Assembly (NCBI GenBank): GCA_029465975.1
Contig: CM055737.1
Location: forward strand, 17,922,048 to 17,986,047
Direction: 5' to 3'
Source of the DNA: Dallia pectoralis
Lineage: Eukaryota > Chordata > Actinopteri > Esociformes > Umbridae
DNA length: 64,000 nucleotides
Within the stretch, counting starts at the first letter, position 1. Every line of letters begins with the position of its first letter. The notes under the pieces are model-generated. The model saw only the letters and a list, made by a program, of their open reading frames with translations. It was not told the DNA's origin and did no database searches. Of this stretch, positions 51,667 through 64,000 are shown piece by piece. The position numbers and the translations under genes were made by a program.

Positions 51667-54319
51667 AAGCTCTCTTGCCCTGCTCGCTGCCCTCTGGTCT
51701 CAGAAACACACTGTCCTTTGCTGGTCTCACTGTCCTTTTCTGTTCTCAGAAACACACTGTCCTTCGCCATCGCCGCTGTCTTTGGGTGTCAGAAACACGT
51801 TCCCCTCCCAGCTGTACTCGGCTCCCGGGAAACACAAACTCTTTTTTGCCCTGCTCGCTGCACTCTGGTCTCAGAAACACACTGTCCTTCGCCATCGCCG
51901 CTGTCTTTGGGTGTCAGAAACACGTTCTCCTCCCAGATGTACTCGTGTCCCTGGAAACATAAGCTCTTTTTGCCCTGCTCGCTGACCTCTGGGCTCAGAA
52001 ACACACTGTCCTTTGTTGGTCTCACTGTCCTTTTCTGGTCTCAGAAACACACTGTCCCTGGCCTTTCCCCCAGTCTTTGGGTGTCAGAAACACGTTCTCC
52101 TCCCAGCTGTACTCGGGTGCCAGGAAACACAAGCTCTTTTTTTGCCCTACTCGCTGACCTCTGGTCTCAGAAACACACTGTCCCTGGCCTTTCCCCTGTC
52201 TTTGGGTGTCAGAAACACGTTCTCCTCCCAGCTGTCCTCGGCTCCCGGGAAACACAAACTCTTTTTTGCCCTGCTCGCTGCACTCTGGTCTCAGAAACAC
52301 ACTGTCCTTCGCCATCGCCGCTGTCTTTGGGTGTCAGAAACACGTTCTCCACCCAGAAGTACTCGTGTCCCTGGAAACATAAGCTCTTTTTTGCCCTGCT
52401 CGCTGACCTCTGGGCTCAGAAACACACTGTCCTTTGTTGGTCTCACTGTCCTTTTCTGGTCTCAGAAACACACTGTCCCTGGCCTTTCCCCTGTCTTTGG
52501 GTGTCAGAAACACGTTCTCCTCCCAGCTGTACTCGGGTGCCAGGAAACACAAGCTCTTTTTTTGCCCTACTCGCTGACCCTGGTCTCAGAAACACACTGT
52601 CCCTGGCCTTTCCCCTGTCTTTGGGTGTCAGAAACACGTTCTCCTCCCAGCTGTCCTCGGCTCCCGGGAAACACAAACTCTTTTTTGCCCTGCTCGCTGC
52701 ACTCTGGTCTCAGAAACACACTGTCCTTCGCCATCGCCGCTGTCTTTGGGTGTCAGAAACACGTTCTCCACCCAGAAGTACTCGTGTCCCTGGAAACATA
52801 AGCTCTTTTTTGCCCTGCTCGCTGACCTCTGGGCTCAGAAACACACTGTCCTTTGTTGGTCTCACTGTCCTTTTCTGGTCTCAGAAACACACTGTCCCTG
52901 GCCTTTCCCCTGTCTTTGGGTGTCAGAAACACGTTCTCCTCCCAGCTGTACTCGGGTGCCGGGAAACACAAGCTCTTTTTTGCCCTGCTCGCTGACCTCT
53001 GGTCTCAGAAACACACTGTCCCTGGCCTTTCCCCTGTCTTTGGGTGTCAGAAACACGTTCTCCTCCCAGCTGTCCTCGGCTCCCGGGAAACACAAACTCT
53101 TTTTGCCCTGCTCGCTGCACTCTGGTCTCAGAAACACACTGTCCTTCGCCATCGCCGCTGTCTTTGGGTGTCAGAAACACGTTCTCCTCCCAGATGTACT
53201 CGTGTCCCTGGAAACATAAGCTCTTTTTTGCCCTGCTCGCTGACCTCTGGGCTCAGAAACACACTGTCCTTTGTTGGTCTCACTGTCCTTTTCTGGTCTC
53301 AGAAACACACTGTCCCTGGCCTTTCCCCTGTCTTTGGGTGTCAGAAACACGTTCTCCTCCCAGCTGTACTCGGGTGCCAGGAAACACAAGCTCTTTTTTT
53401 TTGCCCTGAAACACACTCGCTGACCTCTGGTCTCAGAAACACACTGTCCCTGGCCTTTCCCCTGTCTTTGGGTGTCAGAAACACGTTCTCCTCCCAGCTG
53501 TACTCGGCTCCCGGGAAACACAAACTCTTTTTGCCCTGCTCGCTGCACCTCTGGTCTCAGAAACACACTGTCCTTCGCCATCGCCGCTGTCTTTGGGTGT
53601 CAGAAACACGTTCTCCTCCCAGATGTACTCGTGTCCCTGGAAACAAACATAAGCTCTTTTTTGCCCTGCTCGTCTGACCTCTGGGCTCAGAAACACACTG
53701 TCCTTTGTTGGTCTCACTGTCCTTTTCTGGTCTCAGAAACACACTGTCCCTGGCCTTTCCCCCTGTCTTTGGGTGTCAGAAACACGTTCTCCTCCCAGCT
53801 GTACTCGGTGCCAGGAAACACAAGCTCTTTTTTTTTGCCCTGCTCGCTGACCTCTGGGCTCAGAAACACACTGTCCCTGGCCTTTCCCCTGTCTTTGGGT
53901 GTCAGAAACACGTTCTCCTCCCAGATGTACTCGGCTCCCGGGAAACACAAGCTCTTTTTTTGCCCTGCTCGCTGACCTCTGGTCTCAGAAACACACTGTC
54001 CTTCGCCATCGCCGCTGTCTTTGGGTGTCAGAAACACGTTCTCCTCCCAGATGTACTCGTCTCCCGGGAAACATAAGCTCATTTTTTTTTTTACCCTGCT
54101 CGCTGACCTCTGGGCTCAGAAACACACTGTCCCACTGGCCTTTCCCCCTGTCTTTGGGTGTCAGAAACACGTTCTCCTCCCAGCTGTACTCGGGTGCCGG
54201 GAAACACAAGCTCTTTTTTGCCCTGCTCGCTGACCTCTGGGCTCAGAAACACACTGTCCCTGGCCTTTCCCCCTGTCTTTGGGTGTCAGAAACACGTTCT
54301 CCTACCAGCTGTACTCGGC
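51667..54319 (+). repeat. SatA array 5
   Basis: Regular ~420-bp higher-order units, then simple monomers next to SatB. Confidence 0.93.
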
Positions 54320-55647
54320 TGCAAAACTCCCAGGGCTGTGTGAAATGGGATCGCGGGTCACTCGGACCCGCTCAATTCGGGGTGTGTACGCGACGCGAGG
54401 ACAACGGCTGGGGTTAGATGCCGGGGTTGTGAGTTCGAGCCTCGCCCGGTGCGGTGGTTTTTACACCCTCGCCGATAAATACTAATAAAGGTAGTAAGAA
54501 TAGATGGACAACGGTGAAACACGCGCACGTTGTTGTATTTCGGCCTCCTCTTTTTGCAAAACTCTGAGGGCTGTGTGAAATGGGATCGCGGGTCACTCGG
54601 ACCCGCTCAATCCGGGGTGTGTACGCGACGCGAGGACAACGGCTGGGGTTAGATGCCGGGGTTGTGAGTTCGAGCCTCGCCCGGTGCGGTGGTTTTTACA
54701 CCCTCGCCGATAAATACTAATAAAGGTAGTAAGAATAGATGGACAACGGTGAAACACGCGCACGTTGTTGTATTTCGGCCTCCTCTTTTTGCAAAACTCT
54801 TGAGGGCTGTGTGAAATGGGATCGCGGGTCACTCGGACCCGCTCAATCCGGGGTGTGTACGCGACGCGAGGACAACGGCTGGGGTTAGATGCCGGGGTTG
54901 TGAGTTCGAGCCTGCCCGGTGCGGTGGTTTTTACACCCTCGGCGATAAATACTAAAAAGATAGTAATAACAGATGGACAACGGTGAAACATGCCCACGTT
55001 GTTGTATTTCGGCCTCCTCTTTTTGCAAAACTCCCAGGGCTGTGTGAAATGGGATCGCGGGTCACTCGGACCCGCTCAATTCGGGGTGTGTACGCGACGC
55101 GAGGACAACGGCTGGGGTTAGATGCCGGGGTTGTGAGTTCGAGCCTCGCCCGGTGCGGTGGTTTTTACACCCTCGCCGATAAATACTAATAAAGGTAGTA
55201 AGAATAGATGGACAACGGTGAAACACGCGCACGTTGTTGTATTTCGGCCTCCTCTTTTTGCAAAACTCTTGAGGGCTGTGTGAAATGGGATCGCGGGTCA
55301 CTCGGACCCGCTCACGGGGTGTTCGCGACGCGAGGTGTGTAGACGCGACGCGAGGACATAACAGATGGCTGGGGTTAGATGCCCGGGTTGTGAGTTCGAG
55401 CCTCGCCCGGTGCGGTGGTTTTTACACCCTCGCCGATAAATACTAATAAAGGTAGTAAGAATAGATGGACAACGGTGAAACACGCGCACGTTGTTGTATT
55501 TCGGCCTCCTCTTTTTGCAAAACTCCCAGGGCTGTGTGAAATGGGATCGCGGGTCACTCGGACCCGCTCAATCCGGGGTGTGTACGCGACGCGAGGACAA
55601 CGGCGGGGTTAGATGCCGAGGTGGCGAGTTCGAGCCTCGCCCGGGCA
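54320..55647 (+). repeat. SatB array 5
   Basis: Five to six monomers; the one at 55310-55380 has a scrambled CGCGACGCGAGG region. Confidence 0.92.
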
Positions 55648-56030
55648 AGTGTCTTTTTTACCCCTCCCAGATAATTACTAATAACGATAAAAATAATAAA
55701 TCGATTACAGGGAGACACGTGCACGTTGTTGTATTTCGGCCTCCTCCTTTTTGCAACACTCTGAGGGCTGTGAAAAGAGATCGAGGGTCATTCTGACCAG
55801 CTCGACTCGGGGTGTGTACACGATGCGAGGACAGCACAAGGGTTATACAGCAATATGCATGGGCACCGCACGGGAGGTTCATTTTAGGGGGGGCATTTTA
55901 AAATCCACACCCAAATTGGCACAGCACACAACCCTGGGAAGCAGTGTAATACAGACGAAGGAAATGTAAAGGCGACTGTGTATTGTGAGTTCTCACTATT
56001 TGTACAATGTTCCATACTCTGCATACGTAC
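55648..56030 (+). repeat. Linker copy 5
   Basis: As linker 1 but CAAGTG replaces CACGTG at its start; shares this with copy 6. Confidence 0.9.
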
Positions 56031-57916
56031 AAGCTCTCTTGCCCTGCTCGCTGCCCTCTGGTCTCAGAAACACACTGTCCTTTGCTGGTCTCACTGTCCT
56101 TTTCTGTTCTCAGAAACACACTGTCCTTCGCCATCGCCGCTGTCTTTGGGTGTCAGAAACACGTTCCCCTCCCAGCTGTACTCGGCTCCCGGGAAACACA
56201 AACTCTTTTTGCCCTGCTCGCTGCACTCTGGTCTCAGAAACACACTGTCCTTCGCCATCGCCGCTGTCTTTGGGTGTCAGAAACACGTTCTCCTCCCAGA
56301 TGTACTCGTGTCCCTGGAAACATAAGCTCTTTTTGCCCTGCTCGCTGACCTCTGGGCTCAGAAACACACTGTCCTTTGTTGGTCTCACTGTCCTTTTCTG
56401 GTCTCAGAAACACACTGTCCCTGGCCTTTCCCACAGTCTTTGGGTGTCAGAAACACGTTCTCCTCCCAGCTGTACTCGGGTGCCAGGAAACACAAGCTCT
56501 TTTTTTGCCCTACTCGCTGACCTCTGGTCTCAGAAACACACTGTCCCTGGCCTTTCCCCTGTCTTTGGGTGTCAGAAACACGTTCTCCTCCCAGCTGTCC
56601 TCGGCTCCCGGGAAACACAAACTCTTTTTTGCCCTGCTCGCTGCACTCTGGTCTCAGAAACACACTGTCCTTCGCCATCGCCGCTGTCTTTGGGTGTCAG
56701 AAACACGTTCTCCTCCCAGATGTACTCGTGTCCCTGGAAACATAAGCTCTTTTTTTTTGCCCTGCTCGCTGACCTCTGGGCTCAGAAACACACTGTCCTT
56801 TGTTGGTCTCACTGTCCTTTTCTGGTCTCAGAAACACACTGTCCCTGGCCTTTCCCCAGTCTTTGGGTGTCAGAAACACGTTCTCCTCCCAGCTGTACTC
56901 AAGCTCTTTTTTTTGGCTGACCCTGGGAAAACACAAGTCTCTCCCAGCTGTCCTTTCTTTTTTTTTTGCCCTGCTCGCTGCACTCTGGTCTCAGAAACAC
57001 ACTGTCCTTCGCCATCGCCGCTGTCTTTGGGTGTCAGAAACACGTTCTCCTCCCAGATGTACTCGTGTCCCTGGAAACATAAGCTCTTTTTGCCCTGCGC
57101 TGACCTCTGGGCTCAGAAACACACTGTCCTTTGTTGGTCTCACTGTCCTTTTCTGGTCTCAGAAACACACTGTCCCTGGCCTTTCCCCTGTCTTTGGGTG
57201 TCAGAAACACGTTCTCCTCCCAGCTGTACTCAGGTGCAGGAAACACAAGCTCTTTTTTGCTCGCTGACCTCTGGTCTCAGAAACACACTGTCCCTGGCCT
57301 TTCCCCTGTCTTTGGGTGTCAGAAACACGTTCTCTGTTCTCAGGAAACACAACTCTTTTTGCCCTGCTCGCTGCCCTCTGTTCTCAGAAACACACTGTCC
57401 TTCGCCATCGCCGCTGTCTTTGGGTGTCAGAAACATGTTCTCCTCCCAGATGTACTCGTGTCCCTGAAAACATAAGCTCTTTTTGCCCTGCTCGCTGACC
57501 TCTGGGCTCAGAAACACACTGTCCTTTGTTGGTCTCACTGTCCTTTTCTGGTCTCAGAAACACACTCTCCCTGGCCTTTCCCCCCGTCTTTGGGCGTCAG
57601 AAACACGTTCTCCTCCCAGCTGTTCTCGGCTCCCGGGAACACAAACACTTTTTTGCCCTGCTCGCTGCCCTCTGGTTTCAGAAACAAACTGTCCTTTGCT
57701 GGTCTCACTGTCCTTTTCTGGTCTCAGAAACACACTGTCCCTGGCCTTTCCCCCTGTCTTTGGGTGTCAGAAACACGTTCTCCTCCCAGCTGTACTCGGG
57801 TGCCGGGAAACACAAGCTCATTTTTGCCCTGCTCGCTGCCCTCAGGTCTCAGAAACACAGCTCATTTGCCCTCGCCGCTGTCCTCGGGTCTCAGAAACAC
57901 ACTCTCTCTGCCCTCT
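56031..57916 (+). repeat. SatA array 6
   Basis: Higher-order units with rearranged stretches at 56895-56970 and 57330-57355. Confidence 0.93.
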
Positions 57917-58716
57917 CTGCTTGAGTAGAGCTAGGTTGACGTCTAAGCTTGCTAGGAAACACACTCTCTCTGCCCTCTCCGCTTGAGTAGAGCTATGTTG
58001 GCCTCTAAGCTTGCTATAGATCTTGAAACAGTGTTTATCGCTATGTTCACCTCGGCCTCTTCTTTCTATCTGACCGGGGTCAGTTTATTCTCTCGTTCCA
58101 TGGGGTGCATGTACAATTGAAAAGACGTCAGATTTGTCCTACTTTTCAACATTGAAAACAGGTCGATCTTGTCCTACTTTTCAATGTTGAAAACAGTTCG
58201 ATCTTAGACGTTGAACAGGCGTAAACCTTCAACGTCTAATTACAATCCACAGCACACAACCCTGGGAAGCAGAAAGGTCCATTGTCCAAATATTTTGCAT
58301 TTATTTTTCATGCACACACTACACATTTCTGTCACCAGAGGATGATATCGTTGCCGTGCCACCGTTATCCCTCACACTACCCTCGGGTCCCGGCGACCCG
58401 AGCGTAGGATTCCCCCTCACTCCCGCCGTCCTCGGGTCAACGGCTGGGTTAGATGCCGAGGTGGCGAGTTCGAGCCTCGCCCGGGCGGGTTTTTTTGCCC
58501 TACCAGCACACAACCCTGGGAAGCAGAAAGGTCCATTGTCCAAATATTTTGCATGTATTTTTCATGCACACACTACACATTTCTGTCACCAGGATGATAT
58601 CGTTGCCGTGCCACCGTTATCCCTCACACTACCCTCGGGTCCCGGCGACCCGAGCGTAGGATTCCCCTCACTCCCGCCGTCCTCGGGTCAACCTGTGTAA
58701 CCCTAACGCGGCCCCC
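57917..58716 (+). repeat. Tail segment, copy 3
   Basis: Shorter than copies 1 and 2: it has the hairpins and both direct repeats but lacks the ~230-bp segment. Confidence 0.88.
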
Positions 58717-58888
58717 GCTGTCTTCGGGTCTCTAAAACACGTTCTCCTCCCAGCTGTACTCGGGTCCCGGGAAACACAAGCTCTTTTTGCCCTGCTCGCT
58801 GACCTCTGGGCTCAGAAACACACTGTCCCTGGCCTTTCCCCCTGTCTTTGGGTGTCAGAAACACGTTCTCCTACCAGCTGTACTCGGC
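58717..58888 (+). repeat. SatA remnant, short
   Basis: One to two monomers between tail copy 3 and SatB array 6. Confidence 0.9.
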
Positions 58889-59754
58889 TGCAAAACTCCC
58901 AGGGCTGTGTGAAATGGGATCGCGGGTCACTCGGACCCGCTCAATTCGGGGTGTGTACGCGACGCGAGGACAACGGCTGGGGTTAGATGCCGGGGTTGTG
59001 AGTTCGAGCCTCGCCCGGTGCGGTGGTTTTTACACCCTCGCCGATAAATACTAATAAAGGTAGTAAGAATAGATGGACAACGGTGAAACACGCGCACGTT
59101 GTTGTATTTCGGCCTCCTCTTTTTGCAAAACTCTTGAGGGCTGTGTGAAATGGGATCGCGGGTCACTCGGACCCGCTCAATCCGGGGTGTGTACGCGACG
59201 CGAGGACAACGGCTGGGGTTAGATGCCGGGGTTGTGAGTTCGAGCCTCGCCCGGTGCGGTGGTTTTTACACCCTCGCCGATAAATACTAATAAAGGTAGT
59301 AAGAATAGATGGACAACGGTGAAACACGCGCACGTTGTTGTATTTCGGCCCTCCTCTTTTTTGCAAAACTCTTGAGGGCTGTGTGAAATGGGATCGCGGG
59401 TCACTCGGACCCGCCGGGGTGTGTACGCGACGCGAGGACAACGGCGGGGTTAGATGCCGGGGTTGTGAGTTCGAGCCTCGCCCGGTGCGGTGGTTTTTAC
59501 ACCCTCGGCGATAAATACTAAAAAAGATAGTAATAACAGATGGACAACGGTGAAACATGCCCACGTTGTTGTATTTCGGCCTCCTCTTTTTTGCAAAACT
59601 CCCAGGGCTGTGTGAAATGGGATCGCGGGTCACTCGGACCCGCTCAATCCGGGGTGTGTACGCGACGCGAGGACAACAGCTGGGGTTAGATGCCGGGGTT
59701 AGATGCCCGAGGCGGGGTTAGGCCGAGGTGGCGAGTTCGAGCCTCGCCCGGGCA
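58889..59754 (+). repeat. SatB array 6
   Basis: About four monomers; the last is rearranged (59690-59730). Confidence 0.92.
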
Positions 59755-60136
59755 AGTGTCTTTTTACCCCTCCCAGATAATTACTAATAACGATAAAAAT
59801 AATAAATCGATTACAGGGAGACACGTGCACGTTGTTGTATTTCGGCCTCCTCCTTTTTGCAACACTCTGAGGGCTGTGAAAAGAGATCGAGGGTCATTCT
59901 GACCAGCTCGACTCGGGGTGTGTACGCGATGCGAGGACAGCACAAGGGTTATACAGCAATATGCATGGGCACCGCACGGGAGGTTCATTTTAGGGGGGGC
60001 ATTTTAAAATCCACACCCAAATTGGCACAGCACACAACCCTGGGAAGCAGTGTAATACAGACGAAGGAAATGTAAAGGCGACTGTGTATTGTGAGTTCTC
60101 ACTATTTGTACAATGTTCCATACTCTGCATACGTAC
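59755..60136 (+). repeat. Linker copy 6
   Basis: As linker 5, with GTACGCGATGCG in place of GTACACGATGCG. Confidence 0.9.
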
Positions 60137-60504
60137 AAGCTCTCTTGCCCTGCTCGCTGCCCTCTGGTCTCAGAAACACACTGTCCTTTGCTGGTCTCAC
60201 TGTCCTTTTCTGTTCTCAGAAACACACTGTCCTTCGCCATCGCCGCTGTCTTTGGGTGTCAGAAACACGTTCCCCTCCCAGCTGTACTCGGCTCCCGGGA
60301 AACACAAACTCTTTTTGCCCTGCTCGCTGCACTCTGGTCTCAGAAACACACTGTCCTTCGCCATCGCCGCTGTCTTTGGGTGTCAGAAACACGTTCTCCT
60401 CCCAGATGTACTCGTGTCCCTGGAAACATAAGCTCTTTTTGCCCTGCTCGCTGACCTCTGGGCTCAGAAACACACTGTCCTTTGTTGGTCTCACTGTCCT
60501 TTTC
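60137..60504 (+). repeat. SatA array 7, cut by SatC
   Basis: About three monomers ending inside CTGTCCTTTTC, where SatC begins. Confidence 0.92.
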
Positions 60505-63500
60505 AGTCACTCTGACTTAGACCGGTTGGATATTTTGGGTAGCCTATACACTATAGGCTCCCCAACCTGCCTTTATTTCACGTACTTGTTGCACAACAAC
60601 ATCACCAAACATCATGAATGTGAGAGTACAAAAACATCACCAAGCTTTATTTCACGTACACGTTGCACAAACACATCACCAGACCAGAGTGTGAATGCTC
60701 ATTGCGGTGGTTGTCTCACACATATTATCAGTGGTAACCATTCAAACCTTGCATATCCATCCGGCCTCTCAAGATACCGTATCATTCTCAATCGTCCAAC
60801 CGGAGAGGGGTCTGTCACACTGACTTAGACCGGTTGGATATTTTGCAATTGGCCAACCGGAGAGGGGTCAGTCACTCTGACTTAGACCGGTTGGATATTT
60901 TGGGTAGCCTACACACTCTAGGCTCCCCAGCCTGCCTTTATTTCACGTACTTGTTGCACAACAACATCACCAAACATCATGAATGTGAGAGTACAAAAAC
61001 ATCACCAAGCTTTATTTCACGTACACGTTGCACAAACACATCACCAGACCAGAGTGTGAATGCTCATTGCGGTGGTTGTCTCACACATATTATCAGTGGT
61101 AACCATTCAAACCTTGCATATCCATCCGGCCTCTCAAGATACCGTATCATTCTCAATCGTCCAACCGGAGAGGGGTCTGTCACACTGACTTAGACCGGTT
61201 GGATATTTTGCAATTGGCCAACCGGAGAGGGGTCAGTCACTCTGACTTAGACCGGTTGGATATTTTGGGTAGCCTACACACTCTAGGCTCCCCAGCCTGC
61301 CTTTATTTCACGTACTTGTTGCACAACAACATCACCAAACATCATGAATGTGAGAGCACAAAAACATCACCAAGCTTTATTTCACGTACACGTTGCACAA
61401 ACACATCACCAGACCAGAGTGTGAATGCTCATTGCGGTGGCTGTCTCACACATATTATCAGTGGTAACCATTCAAACCTTGCATATCCATCCGGCCTCTC
61501 AAGATACCGTATCATTCTCAATCGTCCAACCGGAGAGGGGTCTGTCACACTGACTTAGACCGGTTGGATATTTTGCAATTGGCCAACCGGAGAGGGGTCA
61601 GTCACTCTGACTTAGACCGGTTGGATATTTTGGGTAGCCTACACACTCTAGGCTCCCCAGCCTGCCTTTATTTCACGTACTTGTTGCACAACAACATCAC
61701 CAAACATATGAATGAATGAGAGTACAAAAACATCACCAAGCTTTATTTCACGTACACGTTGCACAAACACATCACCAGACCAGAGTGTGAATGCTCATTG
61801 CGGTGGTTGTCTCACACATATTATCAGTGGTAACCATTCAAACCTTGCATATCCATCCGGCCTCTCAAGATACCGTATCATTCTCAATCGTCCAACCGGA
61901 GAGGGGTCTGTCACACTGACTTAGACCGGTTGGATATTTTGCAATTGGCCAACCGGAGAGGGGTCAGTCACTCTGACTTAGACCGGTTGGATATTTTGGG
62001 TAGCCTACACACTCTAGGCTCCCCAGCCTGCCTTTATTTCACGTACTTGTTGCACAACAACATCACCAAACATCATGAATGTGAGAGTACAAAAACATCA
62101 CCAAGCTTTATTTCACGTACACGTTGCACAAACACATCACCAGACCAGAGTGTGAATGCTCATTGCGGTGGCTGTCTCACACATATTATCAGTGGTAACC
62201 ATTCAAACCTTGCATATCCATCCGGCCTCTCAAGATACCGTATCATTCTCAATCGTCCAACCGGAGAGGGGTCTGTCACACTGACTTAGACCGGTTGGAT
62301 ATTTTGCAATTGGCCAACCGGAGAGGGGTCAGTCACTCTGACTTAGACCGGTTGGATATTTTGGGTAGCCTACACACTCTAGGCTCCCCAGCCTGCCTTT
62401 ATTTCACGTACTTGTTGCACAACAACATCACCAAACATCATGAATGTGAGAGTACAAAAACATCACCAAGCTTTATTTCACGTACACGTTGCACAAACAC
62501 ATCACCAGACCAGAGTGTGAATGCTCATTGCGGTGGCTGTCTCACACATATTATCAGTGGTAACCATTCAAACCTTGCATATCCATCCGGCCTCTCAAGA
62601 TACCGTATCATTCTCAATCGTCCAACCGGAGAGGGGTCTGTCACACTGACTTAGACCGGTTGGATATTTTGCAATTGGCCAACCGGAGAGGGGTCAGTCC
62701 GGAGAGGGGTCAGTCACTCTGACTTAGACCGGTTGGATATTTTGGGTAGCCTACACACTCTAGGCTCCCCAGCCTGCCTTTATTTCACGTACTTGTTGCA
62801 CAACAACATCACCAAACATCATGAATGTGAGAGTACAAAAACATCACCAAGCTTTATTTCACGTACACGTTGCACAAACACATCACCAGACCAGAGTGTG
62901 AATGCTCATTGCGGTGGCTGTCTCACACATATTATCAGTGGTAACCATTCAAACCTTGCATATCCATCCGGCCTCTCAAGATACCGTATCATTCTCAATC
63001 GTCCAACCGGAGAGGGGTCTGTCACACTGACTTAGACCGGTTGGATATTTTGCAATTGGCCAACCGGAGAGGGGTCAGTCACTCTGACTTAGACCGGTTG
63101 GATATTTTGGGTAGCCTACACACTCTAGGCTCCCCAGCCTGCCTTTATTTCACGTACTTGTTGCACAACAACATCACCAAACATCATGAATGTGAGAGTA
63201 CAAAAACATCACCAAGCTTTATTTCACGTACACGTTGCACAAACACATCACCAGACCAGAGTGTGAATGCTCATTGCGGTGGCTGTCTCACACATATTAT
63301 CAGTGGTAACCATTCAAACCTTGCATATCCATCCGGCCTCTCAAGATACCGTATCATTCTCAATCGTCCAACCGGAGAGGGGTCTGTCACACTGACTTAG
63401 ACCGGTTGGATATTTTGCAATTGGCCAACCGGAGAGGGGTCAGTCACTCTGACTTAGACCGGTTGGATATTTTGGGTAGCCTACACACTCTAGGCTCCCC

Positions 63501-64000
63501 AGCCTGCCTTTATTTCACGTACTTGTTGCACAACAACATCACCAAACATCATGAATGTGAGAGTACAAAAACATCACCAAGCTTTATTTCACGTACACGT
63601 TGCACAAACACATCACCAGACCAGAGTGTGAATGCTCATTGCGGTGGCTGTCTCACACATATTATCAGTGGTAACCATTCAAACCTTGCATATCCATCCG
63701 GCCTCTCAAGATACCGTATCATTCTCAATCGTCCAACCGGAGAGGGGTCTGTCACACTGACTTAGACCGGTTGGATATTTTGCAATTGGCCAACCGGAGA
63801 GGGGTCAGTCACTCTGACTTAGACCGGTTGGATATTTTGGGTAGCCTACACACTCTAGGCTCCCCAGCCTGCCTTTATTTCACGTACTTGTTGCACAACA
63901 ACATCACCAAACATCATGAATGTGAGAGTACAAAAACATCACCAAGCTTTATTTCACGTACACGTTGCACAAACACATCACCAGACCAGAGTGTGAATGC
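60505..64000 (+). repeat. SatC array, 365-bp monomer
   Basis: Nine full units starting at 60505, 60870, 61235, 61600, 61966, 62331, ~62712, 63077 and 63442, and a partial one to the window end. The first is the most diverged. Each has an inverted pair CCGGTTGG/CCAACCGG across ~15 bp, a doubled GACTTAGACCGGTTGG, and two related ~40-bp blocks starting TTTATTTCACGTAC about 75 bp apart. A 119-codon frame recurs in each unit, but 365 is not a multiple of 3 and no protein family is recognised. Confidence 0.95.

Noticed and set aside
32491..54417. Long SatA open frames (up to 575 codons), possible repeat protein
   Set aside because: The monomer is not a multiple of 3, several frames on both strands are open at once, and no domain or start context is conserved.
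60834..63765. Recurrent 119-codon frame in SatC
   Set aside because: Identical because the DNA repeat is identical; no family resemblance, poor start context, and the unit length does not keep frame.

Overview
The window is repeat-dense vertebrate DNA, most likely from a teleost fish. The evidence is a tandem vertebrate-type 5S rRNA array, a Tx1/L1-group LINE lodged in 5S genes (a habit described for fish 'Mutsu' elements), and an endogenous retrovirus (ERV) with a proline-tRNA primer site. There is no ordinary single-copy gene. Nearly all long open frames are by-products of tandem repeats; the real coding material is broken retroelement genes. Identifications rest on motifs and recalled consensus sequences, not on searches.

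Layout. (1) 1-1372: 3' end of a LINE (broken ORF2 C-terminus, 3' UTR, A-rich tail) joined to 5S nucleotide ~28. (2) 1373-26030: about 80 copies of a ~214-bp unit, a 118-nt 5S-like gene plus a ~96-bp spacer. Copies fall into recurrent classes: A = full length; G = full length with T at nt 63; C = two box C changes, G85A and A88C; D = 10-nt internal deletion. They are arranged in higher-order repeats of ~846 bp and 2517 bp. The array is interrupted at 5S nt 12 by a solo LTR (2644-3300) and by a provirus (3947-10962) of the same family. The two share the same 5S flanks, so they look like one insertion multiplied by unequal exchange. The provirus lacks pol and has shortened gag and env. It keeps near-identical LTRs, a primer site and a 2-kb leader built from repeated four-hairpin modules. 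(3) 26001-28348: a second LINE with the same orientation and target site, carrying 5' UTR, ORF1 and the ORF2 endonuclease, cut off by a 500-N gap (28349-28848).

(4) 28849-60504: a composite satellite domain. SatA (~125-bp dimeric monomer) alternates with SatB (~235 bp, containing a tRNA-like anticodon and T arm followed by TTTTT). Six near-identical ~380-bp linkers and three 'tail' segments separate them. (5) 60505-64000: SatC, a 365-bp satellite starting abruptly inside SatA.

The most unusual signals are the ERV leader, where diverged modules keep the same four stem-loops with compensatory base changes, and the tRNA-like pol III-type module in three different repeat contexts. The region reads as a heterochromatic domain shaped by unequal exchange, in which 5S genes host two unrelated retroelements.
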